A stretch of DNA of 61,074 nucleotides from a virus (IMGVR_UViG_3300043468_001117:1-61074), one strand, 5' to 3'; counted from the first letter of the stretch, positions 14,819 to 23,581 are shown. Notes: generated by a model not told the origin, from the sequence alone. A program made the numbers and translations.

Positions 14819-15473
14819 CGGTTTCGTAAACAACCGATAATGCAGTTAATGTATGAGTATATAAATTTTCATCTAAAACAATATTATCTAAAATTTTAGT
14901 TAATTGTTCATTATCTTCTTCGCCATGCCAGATTTTGATATAAGAACCATCTTTATAACCATTTAATTGTCTAAATTCATTTAATGCATTTTTACCAATA
15001 TATTTTTTATAAAGATCGTCTAAATTAAGACCTAGTAAATACCACATTTGAAAGAAAATATCATCCGCAAAAATAGCATTTTCTTGAGTTACGAAATGGG
15101 TTAATAGTGCTATACCGTCTTTAAAAACATCTAAATCGAAGTCAGTATGTACCGGATCATCACAAGCATTTGCTATCGAATTGATATAACAACTAACAAT
15201 TAAATCCGATTCTAAATTTAATTTTTCACCTTCTGGTAAATTAGCTAAATCCATACTCATACCGAAATGCCAAATATCAACCATTTCCATAATCATTTGG
15301 TTCATATCAGGATCTTGTTTTTTCCACCATTTATAGCCGGCATGTTCCATTAATTCTGCCGCTTCGCACATAATAGCAAAATCCCATCTAAATCCTTGTT
15401 CGATCCAATTCGGATGAACTTTTTTATTAAAAGAATCTTGTAATTGTAACATTGCTTCTAATTTAGCTTGCAT
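14811..15473 (-). CDS. Dimeric dUTPase (all-alpha NTP pyrophosphatase family)
   Basis: 220 residues. Metal-binding motifs of the dimeric dUTPase/MazG superfamily are present: ECAELMEH-type CEAAELMEHAGYKWWKK (ExxE) and EMVDIWHFGMSM (ExxD), plus the C-terminal signature YIGKNALNEFRQLNGYKDGSYIKIWHG.EDN. It removes dUTP (and in T4 gp56 also dCTP) from the pool before phage DNA synthesis. Own early promoter at 15506-15534. Confidence 0.85.
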   Translation of the reverse strand: MQAKLEAMLQLQDSFNKKVHPNWIEQGFRWDFAIMCEAAELMEHAGYKWWKKQDPDMNQMIMEMVDIWHFGMSMDLANLPEGEKLNLESDLIVSCYINSIANACDDPVHTDFDLDVFKDGIALLTHFVTQENAIFADDIFFQMWYLLGLNLDDLYKKYIGKNALNEFRQLNGYKDGSYIKIWHGEEDNEQLTKILDNIVLDENLYTHTLTALSVVYETVK

Positions 15474-15505
15474 TCGAAATACCTATCTATATTTAGTAAA
15501 ATAAT

Positions 15506-15534
15506 ATTATAAATCAATAATTTAAATAAATCAA
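15506..15534 (-). promoter_or_regulatory. Early promoter of the dUTPase gene
   Basis: TTGATT (15529-15534), 17 bp, TATAAT (15506-15511) on the minus strand. Downstream, over the presumed start site, is TACTAAATATAGAT, a 14-mer also found at the lipase-operon promoter. Confidence 0.8.
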
Positions 15535-15535
15535 T

Positions 15536-15994
15536 CTATTTTATTACTTGGTAATAAACTGAAACCCAATTGTGGGTGAATATATATTGAGCATCTTTTA
15601 ATGAAATTTTACCGTCGCATACTGCTCTATGCATATAGCCTTCTAATACATCTTTTTTGCGCGCCCCCTCTGCTCCGGCATAAGCTTCTGGCCATAAATT
15701 TTTCGGACTTGATGGATGACCACCTACCGATAACGGTATTAGATGATCCTCTTCATAATGTGACATATTTTTATCAGCATATCCATATTGATTTATTTGT
15801 TCCGCTTTTAATTTATTAGTATACGAAACTGGTGGTCTTATCGTACCAGTAAACCCGGAGATGCATATTGTTTTATGAATATTTGATTGTGTTATTTTTG
15901 GATTTATTTCACCGGGAGTTAAAATCGGATTAGGTAATGCATCAGCTAAACTTAAAAGTGGGGTTAATAATAAAATTGCAGCTATTTTTTTCAT
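15536..15994 (-). CDS. Exported HNH-type nuclease
   Basis: 152 residues. A signal peptide (MKKIAAILLLTPLLSLADA) precedes a conserved nuclease-like domain: SHYEEDHLIPLSVGG, SSPKNLWPEAYAG, GARKKDVLEG, and a Cys pair (Cys44 region ICISGF and VCDGKIS). EDH...NLWPE is the ββα-metal signature. Being secreted, it could degrade DNA in the periplasm (host nuclease barrier, superinfection exclusion) but the role is unproven. It overlaps the next gene by 4 nt. Confidence 0.65.
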   Translation of the reverse strand: MKKIAAILLLTPLLSLADALPNPILTPGEINPKITQSNIHKTICISGFTGTIRPPVSYTNKLKAEQINQYGYADKNMSHYEEDHLIPLSVGGHPSSPKNLWPEAYAGAEGARKKDVLEGYMHRAVCDGKISLKDAQYIFTHNWVSVYYQVIK

Positions 15995-16683
15995 ATGGTA
16001 CCTTTATTGTAAAATAATTCGATTAAATGGGATATATCTTGTCTACTGTATATAGAATATGATTTCATTTGTTTAATTGGTATATAATCGCCGTATTTTT
16101 CATGATTATAATGTAAAAACGATCTACCTATAATAAAATGCGAATGATTATGTATATCAACTATATGAAATCTAGTAGATTTCTTCTTTTCGTGGAACCA
16201 ATCTTTATGAACATGAATACTTTTTTCATTAGTCCAATCAGTAGTCGATAATTTTACATCGGCTGTGATATTATTATCATTATGTAAATATCGAATATCA
16301 TGCCCAGCTAACTGACTATTGAAATCTTGTAAAATTTCTCCATTTTTATATAAATCATTTACGACCCATAATGAAATATATTCGGCCATTAAACCTAATA
16401 TCGAAGAATAAATGCCGCTTCTAATATTATACGGCATAAATGGTAAAACATCTTTATAATTAATTATTTGATCGTATTGTTCGTACATCGAATAAATAAA
16501 ATCTTTAAATTTTGGTCCGACTATTGGTTCTTTAATTCCAATATTAGGATATTGTGTTAAAAGATTATCGAATAATAAAATTTCATTTATTCCGTGATCT
16601 ATGTTTATATTTTGAGTTTCTAAATATAATAATAGTTTGGTACAATCAGTTAATAATTGTTTTGAATTTGTCGGTATATACAT
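15991..16683 (-). CDS. Possible PD-(D/E)XK-type nuclease
   Basis: 230 residues. The central region shows LMAEYISLWVVND (helix with Glu), GHDIRYLH (Asp) and NITADVKLSTTDW (DxK), in the order and spacing of a PD-(D/E)XK nuclease core, followed by basic HVHKDWFHEKKKS. The match is by pattern only. It is coupled to the secreted nuclease (4-nt overlap) and to the 67-residue gene (TAATG). Confidence 0.45.
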   Translation of the reverse strand: MYIPTNSKQLLTDCTKLLLYLETQNINIDHGINEILLFDNLLTQYPNIGIKEPIVGPKFKDFIYSMYEQYDQIINYKDVLPFMPYNIRSGIYSSILGLMAEYISLWVVNDLYKNGEILQDFNSQLAGHDIRYLHNDNNITADVKLSTTDWTNEKSIHVHKDWFHEKKKSTRFHIVDIHNHSHFIIGRSFLHYNHEKYGDYIPIKQMKSYSIYSRQDISHLIELFYNKGTI

Positions 16684-16886
16684 TATCTAGCCAGATATAA
16701 TAATTTAATCTCTAATGCTTTTTCGTAATCTTCTTTTAATACATCAAATGGTATATTATAAGTTTCAGCACATACAACTGCTATATGATTTAACGCATCC
16801 CAATTATCACTATAATCTTGTAAAATTTGTATCGCGTGATAAACTAAATTATCAATTACTTGTAAATATCCCATAGGCTTTTCCAT
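16683..16886 (-). CDS. Small hypothetical protein, helical
   Basis: 67 residues, predicted helical (VIDNLVYHAIQILQDYSDNW...VCAETYNIPFDVLKEDY). No family recognised. First gene after the promoter at 16926-16954 and coupled to the nuclease-like gene by TAATG. Confidence 0.5.
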   Translation of the reverse strand: MEKPMGYLQVIDNLVYHAIQILQDYSDNWDALNHIAVVCAETYNIPFDVLKEDYEKALEIKLLYLAR

Positions 16887-16925
16887 GTCATATATTCCCT
16901 AAAAAAATAATTATTTAAACTAATT

Positions 16926-16954
16926 ATTTTAATAGGTATTATTTTTTTATCCAA
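16926..16954 (-). promoter_or_regulatory. Probable early promoter of the nuclease operon
   Basis: TTGGAT (16949-16954), 17 bp, TAAAAT (16926-16931) on the minus strand; one mismatch in each box. Confidence 0.55.
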
Positions 16955-17024
16955 TTGTGTGGATTATAACTGAATTTTCATATAAAATCAATATTCGTTT
17001 ATCAGATTATTTACTGGAGTTAAA

Positions 17025-18044
17025 ATGTCAACAAACCCGTATGAAATATTAGGCGTATCTAAGAATGCGTCGAGTGACGAAATTAAAAAGAAATATAAAT
17101 CGCTGGCGATGAAACATCATCCTGATCGTAACCCAGATAATAAAGAAGAAGCTGAGGCGAAATTTAAAGAAATAACTGGCGCTTATGATATATTATCAGA
17201 TCCGAATAAAAAAGCTCAATATGATAATGGTGGTGGGCCTCAATTTGGCGGGTTCGGTGGTTTTAATTCCGGATTTGGTGATATATTTAATCAAGGTTTT
17301 GGGTTTAATGGTAGTCAACAAACTCAGCATTTAGATTTAGCTTATCGTATATCGATTTCATTAAATGATGTTTATACTGGGTTACAAAAAACAATCAATT
17401 ATCGTAAAAATATTGTTTGCCCGACTTGTAATGGCAAAGGATCTGAAAAACCGTCTGATGTTATTGATTGTAATAATTGTAATGGTTCTGGTGTTTTGAT
17501 AATCCAGAATGGACCATTTAGAATGCAGCAAGTATGTACCGCATGCGACGGTAAAGGTAAAACAGTAAAAACACCTTGCCCAAAATGTCATCGTTCTGGT
17601 GTTATTTTATCGACGACATCAGCCACCATCGATATACCAAAGGGTATACTTAATGGTAGTTCAATATCCGTTAAAAATGGCGGGCATTCCGATAATTGGG
17701 GTAATTGTGGTGATTTAAGAATTGATATTATTATCGATAATAAAACTCAATTTGAAGTTCAAGGTCATAATTTAAAATGTCAAGTAGCTTGTGATTATGA
17801 TTTACTATGTCTAGGCGGCGAAATAAAAGTTCAAACTATGGATGGTGAAGGTAATTTAAAGATTGCAGCCGGTACTCAAATCGGCGCTACTATGCGTATT
17901 AGGGGTAAAGGTATGCCTATTATGCAATCAACCGGATATGGTGATTTATTATGCACATTAACTTGCAAAATTCCTACTAATTTAACTGAAAATCAAGTTA
18001 ATTTATTAGAACAATTCCGCAATACCTTCCAAACTGAAGCATAA
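17025..18044 (+). CDS. dnaJ: DnaJ-type cochaperone (full length)
   Basis: 339 residues with all domains of a class A J-protein: J-domain with HPD (KHHPDRNP, about 30-37), Gly/Phe-rich linker ([13 protein letters not shown]), four zinc-finger repeats ([32 protein letters not shown], the last lacking the usual Gly) and the two C-terminal substrate-binding domains. It would stimulate host DnaK ATPase and deliver phage substrates. Shorter than bacterial DnaJ (about 376) but complete. It ends 33 bp before gp26, and its stop overlaps the late promoter of that gene. The bulk of T4 relatives lack a DnaJ. Confidence 0.92.
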   Translation: MSTNPYEILGVSKNASSDEIKKKYKSLAMKHHPDRNPDNKEEAEAKFKEITGAYDILSDPNKKAQYDNGGGPQFGGFGGFNSGFGDIFNQGFGFNGSQQTQHLDLAYRISISLNDVYTGLQKTINYRKNIVCPTCNGKGSEKPSDVIDCNNCNGSGVLIIQNGPFRMQQVCTACDGKGKTVKTPCPKCHRSGVILSTTSATIDIPKGILNGSSISVKNGGHSDNWGNCGDLRIDIIIDNKTQFEVQGHNLKCQVACDYDLLCLGGEIKVQTMDGEGNLKIAAGTQIGATMRIRGKGMPIMQSTGYGDLLCTLTCKIPTNLTENQVNLLEQFRNTFQTEA

Positions 18045-18047
18045 ATA
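18040..18047 (+). promoter_or_regulatory. T4-type late promoter for gp26
   Basis: CATAAATA, 30 nt before ATG 18077; one mismatch to the T4 late consensus TATAAATA used by gp55. Confidence 0.65.
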
Positions 18048-18076
18048 ACTGTTATTGCTATATAGGAGTTTTATAA

Positions 18077-18859
18077 ATGTCCAATGAGTTATTATTAGAT
18101 TTTAGATTACCGGGCGACTTAGTTCGATTACCGTCTCGCGGATTTTTTTACGATGAAGGTGTTTTAGCTCCGGATGTAGTGGATGGAGAAGTTAATGTAT
18201 TTCCTATGTCTGCGTATGATGAAATTTATATGAAAAACATATCGGATATTATTAACGGAACCTCGTTATCTAAAGTATTCGCTAAATGTATTCCTCAGAT
18301 ATTAAAACCGGATGAATTATTTAGTAAGGATGTTGATTTTTTATTATTGGTTCTGCGTAAAGTAACGTACGGTAATAATTATACTTTAGAATATACTCAT
18401 ACTTGCGAAGATGCAGCAAGACACGAATATACTATCCAATTAACTAAATTAATTAGTGCGACTAGATTTATCGATCCAACTTCGGTCGGCGAATTAAGTA
18501 CTATACCGATGGATAACGGTCAGATTGTAATTTTGCATCCAATTAAATTTAAAGATTATTTGGATATGATGAAAAATGCTGGCGATTATGAGTCGATGTC
18601 TAATTCTGAGCTACAAATTAAAATATTAGAATCTACTTTAAATATTATTCATTCTGTCGATGGAATTACTGATAAAAATAAAATTTTAGAATGGACTAAA
18701 CTCATACCAGTTACTTGGTATGAAAAAATAGCAAATGCATTATCAGCGAGTGGTGAATGGGGTGTCGTAACTTCCTGTGAAGTAACTTGTTTAGATTGTA
18801 AAGAAAAAATATTATTAGAATTACCGTTAAATCCAATGACTTTTTTTTTAGACTCCTAA
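18077..18859 (+). CDS. 26: Baseplate hub / tail assembly protein gp26-like
   Basis: 260 residues. The N-terminal signature LPGDLVRLPSRGFFYDEG...VNVFPMSAYDEIYMKN identifies the T4-like gp26 family. A Cys pair (CEVTCLDCKE) lies near the C-terminus. GGAG ribosome site. The gene ends ...MTFFLDS-stop, with the stop only 6 nt after a T TTT TTA slippery heptamer at 18844-18850, so a fraction of ribosomes may shift to -1 and continue into the gp51-like frame. T4 gp26 is a hub-assembly factor; the organisation here mimics the G/GT chaperones of other phage tails. Confidence 0.75.
   Translation: MSNELLLDFRLPGDLVRLPSRGFFYDEGVLAPDVVDGEVNVFPMSAYDEIYMKNISDIINGTSLSKVFAKCIPQILKPDELFSKDVDFLLLVLRKVTYGNNYTLEYTHTCEDAARHEYTIQLTKLISATRFIDPTSVGELSTIPMDNGQIVILHPIKFKDYLDMMKNAGDYESMSNSELQIKILESTLNIIHSVDGITDKNKILEWTKLIPVTWYEKIANALSASGEWGVVTSCEVTCLDCKEKILLELPLNPMTFFLDS
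18844..18850 (+). promoter_or_regulatory. Candidate programmed -1 frameshift site (T TTT TTA)
   Basis: The gp26 codons TTT TTA are preceded by T, giving the heptamer X XXY YYZ. Slippage by -1 puts ribosomes into the frame that encodes the gp51-like domain. No ATG exists in that frame before 18955, well inside the domain. Confidence 0.65.
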
Positions 18860-19080
18860 AGAGTAATGATAGTGCAAAAATAAATGCGTACGTAGCTAGA
18901 TTATCGAAAGAAACTAGTCGAATACTAGAAGAAATTGTGGAATTGACATATTTTATGAGAGGATCAGTTCAGTATCATGCTTTACTACATATGTCAATTC
19001 CCGAGCGAACTGCGGTCAATGATTTTCTTAATAAAAGATTGGAAGCAGAATTTAAGAAAACCTCTAACATCATATATTAA
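18850..19080 (+). CDS. 51: gp51-like domain, expressed by -1 frameshift from gp26
   Basis: 76 codons in the -1 frame (RLLKSNDSAKINAYV..., then EEIVELTYFMRGSVQYHALLHMSIPERTAVNDFL) ending at 19080. The ELTYFMRGS...MS..ER motif is that of T4-like gp51-type hub assembly proteins. The open frame starts at 18802 and lacks ATG, GTG or TTG with a ribosome site ahead of the domain, so the likely product is a 334-residue gp26-gp51 fusion made in minor amount. An alternative is an undetected sequencing error in the nine-T tract, which would make one continuous gene. Confidence 0.65.
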   Translation, partial: RLLKSNDSAKINAYVARLSKETSRILEEIVELTYFMRGSVQYHALLHMSIPERTAVNDFLNKRLEAEFKKTSNIIY

Positions 19081-19091
19081 AAATTAACAAT

Positions 19092-22000
19092 ATGGCAAAA
19101 ATTACCGATTTTTATAAAATTGTTTCGCCCCAACAATCAAATGTGTTTGTTAGCGATAATCAATTCATCGACCAAGGATTTGCAACGTCTAGTAACGTAA
19201 CTTGGTATCTTCGTTTAATTCAAGGTAGTGCTACCCGATTATCTAGATATAATGAATATAATGCAATGGATAATGATGTTGAAGTTGCTCGTGCATTAGA
19301 TATTATTGCTGAAGAAATAACTGGTAGAAATATAACAACTGATTTACCGATTGATTTAGATATCCGATCCGATAATGGTCAAGAGTTAGATGATACTTTA
19401 GTTCTTACTTTGCGGACCGCATTAAGACATTGGACTGATATACATGGGTTTAATGATAATCGATTATTTAAATTATCTAGAAATATGGTCAAATACGGCG
19501 ATTGTTTTTTTAGAAAAAGATCGGATTATAAAAAATGGGAGTGGTTGCCGGCCGGTGATATTATAGGCGCAGTAGTTAATGCAGACGACGTAACTAAAAT
19601 AGTTGCATATCAAGTAAGATCGCATTCTAAATCACCAACTGCTTCTACTGGAGTTCCGGGCGGTTCAAGTTTTAAACCAGTTGATATGCAAGAAACTGAA
19701 GTAATTCCGGCAGACGAATTAGTCGTTTTTTCTATTAATGACGATATGTCAGATAGCGCACCATTTGGTGAATCGGTTTTGAGAACGGTTTATAAATCGC
19801 ATAAACAAAAAGAATTATTAGAAGATGCTATAGTTATTTACCGAGTTCAACGAGCGCCAGAACGACGTGTTTTTTATGTTGATGTTGGTACTATGCCGAA
19901 TAATCGTATAAAAACTTATTTGGAAACATTTAAAAACGAAATTCGCCAGAAAAAAATACCTAGCCAAAATATGTTAGGGCAAAGTACGGTCGATTCAATA
20001 TATAACCCCCATTGTTTAGCATTAGATACTCTTATTCCATTATTAGATGGTAGAACTATACCACTATATGAAATTATTGATGAATTTGAATCTGGTAAAC
20101 AATTATGGGCTTTTTCAATTAATCCTAATACTGGTGAAACAGCTCCCGGTATAATTTCTTGGGCTGGTATTACTAGAAAATGCACTGATGTTATAGAATT
20201 AACTTTTGAAAATGGTAATACATTAATATGTACACCTGATCATAAAATTCCAGTAAGAGGTAAAGGTTTTGTTCAAGCCGTTGATTTGCAATTAGCTGAT
20301 TTATTATATCAATACATTGAAGATGATAGATCGTCGATAATTGATCCGATCGGTGCAATTACTAAAATTACAAAATTAGATGATTTAATAGACGTCGGTA
20401 CTTTAACGATAGATCAAGAAGAAAAAATACATAATTTTCATACCTTTGCGGTCGGCGCTGGGATTTATGTTAAAAACTCATCATTAGAAGATATTTTTAT
20501 TGCTCAAAAATCTGATGGTATTGGTAGCAAAGTTGAAGTTTTACCTGGTGGGTGTTTATCGTTAGATACAAAAATTGATTTAATGGATGGTATAACTAAA
20601 ACATTAAGTGAATTGATTGATGATTTTAATAATGGTATAGTTAATTATACTTATAGTTGTGATCCGATTACTGGTAAAGTTAGACCTGGTGTTATTTCTT
20701 GGGCTGGTGTTACTCAGAAAGATGTAGGGGTTGTTTCTTTAACATTAACTAATAATCAAACCGTTATTTGTACGCCGGATCATAAATTTCCAGTTTGGGG
20801 TAAAGGTTTCGTTGAAGCGTCGAATTTAACATTTGATGATATTATTATAGGCAATAATAATCATAAGTATGGCGAGTCTGCAATTTATGATCATAATGCA
20901 AAAATATTTATATCTAGTAAATTTATAGCAATTGAAGAATTTGATTCGTATAATGATGTAGTTTATGAAGCGCGCGAAATTTTAAGATTATTACCAAATG
21001 ATTTATCAGAAATTGTTCGGTATATTAAACTTATAGTTGAAGTAACTAATAATAGAGATCAATTATTAACTAGATTATGTAACGATATTCGATTATTAGA
21101 TATGCTACGGTTAGAATATATTACGAAAAAAGAATTAAATAGAGTTATTGAAACTTTAAATATAGAAGTTAATGAAACTACGATGTCCGCTGAAAAATTA
21201 GTAATGGAACAATTACTAATGTTAAATATACCTATGGCGTACGGCGATCATAGAATATCTATGTTATTAGAATCATTAAATCTTCAATATCATTATAATT
21301 TCGTTGTTTTATATCAAGCTATCTGCAATGAAGCAATTGATGGCAATATCAGTATTACTCATCTAGATAAAATATCAAATGAATTAGGTTACACAAATAT
21401 TGAACATTTAATTAGTGTGAGTCATATTCACGGATTGCAAATACTAGATTATACAGTTTTGGATCAATCTATGGATGTTGGAACATTAACTATCGATCAA
21501 GAAGAAAAATACCATAATTATCATACATTTAGTTTATCGTGTGGTATATTTACAAAAAATTCACAATTAGGTGAACAATCTGATTTAGAATATTTTTCAG
21601 ATAAAGTTTTACGTGGATTGCGGGTTCCGATTTCTTGGATGAAACCCGGACAAAATAATGCAATATTTAATGATGGTAAAGTTGGCGCAGCTTACGTAGA
21701 AGAACAGCAATTCGCTAAATTTATTGAGCGATTACAAGTTTATATAGAAAATACATTAGATGAAGAATTTAAAAAATTCTTATTTTCATGTAATATTAAT
21801 ATTGATGATACATTATATCAATTAAAATTACCTAAACCATCTAATTATAAAAAATATCAACAAGCAGATATCGATAGTACCTTATTATCAATGGCTTCAC
21901 AAGCCGACGCGATTCCGTATTTAGCTAAACGTTTTATTATGACTAGATATCTACAATTAAGCGAAGATGATATCTTGACAAATGAACAACTCATCAAACA

Positions 22001-22241
22001 AGAGAAAGGGTTTATTCTTAATAAAGATAAAACACTTCAACAAGTTTATGGCGCCCCAACTGATGGTATGGGTGGTATGGGTGGTGGATTTGGTGATATG
22101 GGTGGTGGTGGATTTGGTATGGATGGTGCATCTATCGGCGGAGAAGGTGATGATACTATCAATATGGGTGGTTCTGCAGTTGGAACTTCGACTGGCGCCC
22201 AAATACCTCCGGCAGAAACATCAACCACAGGTGGAACTTAA
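19092..22241 (+). CDS. 20: Portal protein gp20 with two inteins
   Basis: 1049 residues, of which 491 are inteins; the mature portal would be 558 (T4 gp20 524). Extein landmarks: SRYNEYNAMDNDVEVARALDII, YRVQRAPERRVFYVDVG, KNEIRQKK, SLEDIFIAQKSDGIGSKVEVLPGG and DLEYFSDKVLRGLRVPISW. Intein 1 (308-462) splits NPH/SSLED and intein 2 (488-823) splits LPGG/SQLG, so both sit in the most conserved part and both are followed by Ser. The C-terminus is Gly/Met-rich (GMGGMGGGFGDMGGGG) and low-complexity. The portal forms the dodecameric DNA gate and head-assembly initiator. Weak ribosome site. Confidence 0.93.
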   Translation: MAKITDFYKIVSPQQSNVFVSDNQFIDQGFATSSNVTWYLRLIQGSATRLSRYNEYNAMDNDVEVARALDIIAEEITGRNITTDLPIDLDIRSDNGQELDDTLVLTLRTALRHWTDIHGFNDNRLFKLSRNMVKYGDCFFRKRSDYKKWEWLPAGDIIGAVVNADDVTKIVAYQVRSHSKSPTASTGVPGGSSFKPVDMQETEVIPADELVVFSINDDMSDSAPFGESVLRTVYKSHKQKELLEDAIVIYRVQRAPERRVFYVDVGTMPNNRIKTYLETFKNEIRQKKIPSQNMLGQSTVDSIYNPHCLALDTLIPLLDGRTIPLYEIIDEFESGKQLWAFSINPNTGETAPGIISWAGITRKCTDVIELTFENGNTLICTPDHKIPVRGKGFVQAVDLQLADLLYQYIEDDRSSIIDPIGAITKITKLDDLIDVGTLTIDQEEKIHNFHTFAVGAGIYVKNSSLEDIFIAQKSDGIGSKVEVLPGGCLSLDTKIDLMDGITKTLSELIDDFNNGIVNYTYSCDPITGKVRPGVISWAGVTQKDVGVVSLTLTNNQTVICTPDHKFPVWGKGFVEASNLTFDDIIIGNNNHKYGESAIYDHNAKIFISSKFIAIEEFDSYNDVVYEAREILRLLPNDLSEIVRYIKLIVEVTNNRDQLLTRLCNDIRLLDMLRLEYITKKELNRVIETLNIEVNETTMSAEKLVMEQLLMLNIPMAYGDHRISMLLESLNLQYHYNFVVLYQAICNEAIDGNISITHLDKISNELGYTNIEHLISVSHIHGLQILDYTVLDQSMDVGTLTIDQEEKYHNYHTFSLSCGIFTKNSQLGEQSDLEYFSDKVLRGLRVPISWMKPGQNNAIFNDGKVGAAYVEEQQFAKFIERLQVYIENTLDEEFKKFLFSCNINIDDTLYQLKLPKPSNYKKYQQADIDSTLLSMASQADAIPYLAKRFIMTRYLQLSEDDILTNEQLIKQEKGFILNKDKTLQQVYGAPTDGMGGMGGGFGDMGGGGFGMDGASIGGEGDDTINMGGSAVGTSTGAQIPPAETSTTGGT
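20013..20477 (+). mobile_element. Portal intein 1, mini-intein of 155 residues
   Basis: Block A CLALDTLIPLLDG, block B NTLICTPDHKIPVRGKGF, block F VGTLTIDQEEKIHNFHTF, block G GIYVKN, then Ser+1. No endonuclease domain. Highly similar along its splicing blocks to portal intein 2. Confidence 0.9.
20553..21560 (+). mobile_element. Portal intein 2, 336 residues
   Basis: Block A CLSLDTKIDLMDG, block B QTVICTPDHKFPVWGKGF, block F VGTLTIDQEEKYHNYHTF, block G GIFTKN, then Ser+1. Between B and F lies about 200 residues of mostly helical sequence with no LAGLIDADG, HNH or GIY-YIG motif that I can find. Confidence 0.9.
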
Positions 22242-22249
22242 ATCTTTAA

Positions 22250-22283
22250 TATTAGTGGGTTCTAATATTAGAACCCACTAATA
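22250..22283 (+). terminator. Long perfect hairpin after the portal gene
   Basis: A 34-bp perfect palindrome (17-bp arms, 22250-22266 / 22267-22283) lies 9 bp after the portal stop and abuts the late promoter of the next gene. The downstream T-run is interrupted, so it may terminate or protect the mRNA end. Confidence 0.7.
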
Positions 22284-22287
22284 AATA
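22280..22287 (+). promoter_or_regulatory. T4-type late promoter
   Basis: AATAAATA, 28 nt before ATG 22316; it overlaps the right arm of the hairpin. Confidence 0.55.
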
Positions 22288-22315
22288 ATATTTTTATTTT
22301 ACCGGAATCTTGTTT

Positions 22316-22891
22316 ATGACGTTAAATATATATCTATATCATGATAGGCCTACTGAATTATTAAAATTCGACGAAAAATCAATGATAGACAAGGCTATTA
22401 AAAATAACGACGCTCTATTATTAGATCGATTATCTCAGACTGGTATTGATTATATAATTAAAGAGTATATAGATAAAAGTAGACTAGAAGGTAATTTTTA
22501 TAATATTAGGATTATTCCGGATTATAAATACGAAGGTGATTTAGTTATTGAAGTCGATGTTACTAGAATACTATATTTTGCAGCTGATTTATTATCTAAA
22601 CCCGCATTTAATAAGTTAATTGCTATTATGGATAATCAAGTAGCTAAAGCTTTCGTTAAAAATAAAGCAACATTTATAAATTTAGAAAAAGCAAAATATA
22701 TTAATCAACCCAATAAATTACATATGCCTAAAACTAAGGAGTTATTAGTTAAACAATATCATAAATTAAATTCTAGAGATTATATTAATAAACATATAAA
22801 TTCATTACCATCGGATGAGATGCAAAAAGCAATAAATGTTTATGCTGAAACGATTAAACGAATAACCACCACATTAACTATATTTGATTAA
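22316..22891 (+). CDS. Hypothetical late protein
   Basis: 191 residues from ATG 22316 (GGAA ribosome site). Helical and charged, no signal peptide, no motif recognised (ends ...NVYAETIKRITTTLTIFD). Position after the portal and a late promoter suggest a head or head-assembly role, which is inference only. Confidence 0.55.
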   Translation: MTLNIYLYHDRPTELLKFDEKSMIDKAIKNNDALLLDRLSQTGIDYIIKEYIDKSRLEGNFYNIRIIPDYKYEGDLVIEVDVTRILYFAADLLSKPAFNKLIAIMDNQVAKAFVKNKATFINLEKAKYINQPNKLHMPKTKELLVKQYHKLNSRDYINKHINSLPSDEMQKAINVYAETIKRITTTLTIFD

Positions 22892-22892
22892 T

Positions 22893-23402
22893 ATGTTACT
22901 AAATGAAATAACTGTTCGACAAATAACTCAAAATAATTATACTGGTTTTCCTACGACTAAGAAAAGACAGCATATAGTTAATACGGTTAATGCTCGGGAT
23001 ATTAAATTTACACCATACTCCGAAACTAATAACCTAAAAGTTGAATCCGATACTCAGAGTAGTGGCAGCGATCATTATGATACTTTTATTCAATTTGATG
23101 ATGTTCAATTTTTAGAAGAAGGTGGTATTGCATTTAGAGGAACCGATAATCAAAATCATCATATTACTCCATTAAACGCCAGACATAATGATATAGAAGT
23201 AAATTGCGAATGTTTAGATTTTAGATTTAGATTTGCAAATTATCATTATAATAACGATAGTTTATTGGGTAACCCCCCACCCCCATATATTAAAAAAACA
23301 GATAGACCCCCAGTAAATCCAAAAAAAGCATTGGGTTCGTGTAAGCACGTTTTAGCGTTAGTTAATAAATTAACCCAATTGCGAATTTTAAGATGGGATT
23401 AG
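22893..23402 (+). CDS. Conserved T4-like protein with SWIM-like Cys/His motif
   Basis: 169 residues from ATG 22893. The C-terminal block VNCECLDFRFRFANYHYNND...GNPPPPYIKKT.RPPVNP...GSCKHVLALVNKL has a CxC...CxH arrangement like a SWIM zinc finger; I recognise this block from T4-like aquatic phages, where it is uncharacterised. A Pro-rich loop separates the two halves of the putative zinc site. It begins right after the upstream gene's stop. Confidence 0.65.
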   Translation: MLLNEITVRQITQNNYTGFPTTKKRQHIVNTVNARDIKFTPYSETNNLKVESDTQSSGSDHYDTFIQFDDVQFLEEGGIAFRGTDNQNHHITPLNARHNDIEVNCECLDFRFRFANYHYNNDSLLGNPPPPYIKKTDRPPVNPKKALGSCKHVLALVNKLTQLRILRWD

Positions 23403-23517
23403 CTCAGGTTGGGGATCCCCAACCTATTTCGATTATTAATTTGGTAATACCAAATAATATCTATATTAATCTATTAAAAATGTATATGCCCAATAAAAGG
23501 TTTGATATATAATAAGG

Positions 23518-23581
23518 ATTAATATATAATTATCTAAAATTAATTTCATATTAATATATAATTATCTAAAATTAATTTCAT
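23518..23581. repeat. 32-bp direct repeat, two copies
   Basis: Two identical, abutting 32-bp units (23518-23549 and 23550-23581; core ATATAATTATCTAAAATTAA). Noncoding. The junction with the following 11-mers creates a palindrome around ATTTCATATTAATATGAAAT. Confidence 0.85.

Noticed and set aside
18802-18954. Independent start for the gp51-like protein
   Set aside because: No ATG occurs in this frame before the conserved segment, and no ribosome site precedes the GTG or TTG codons present.
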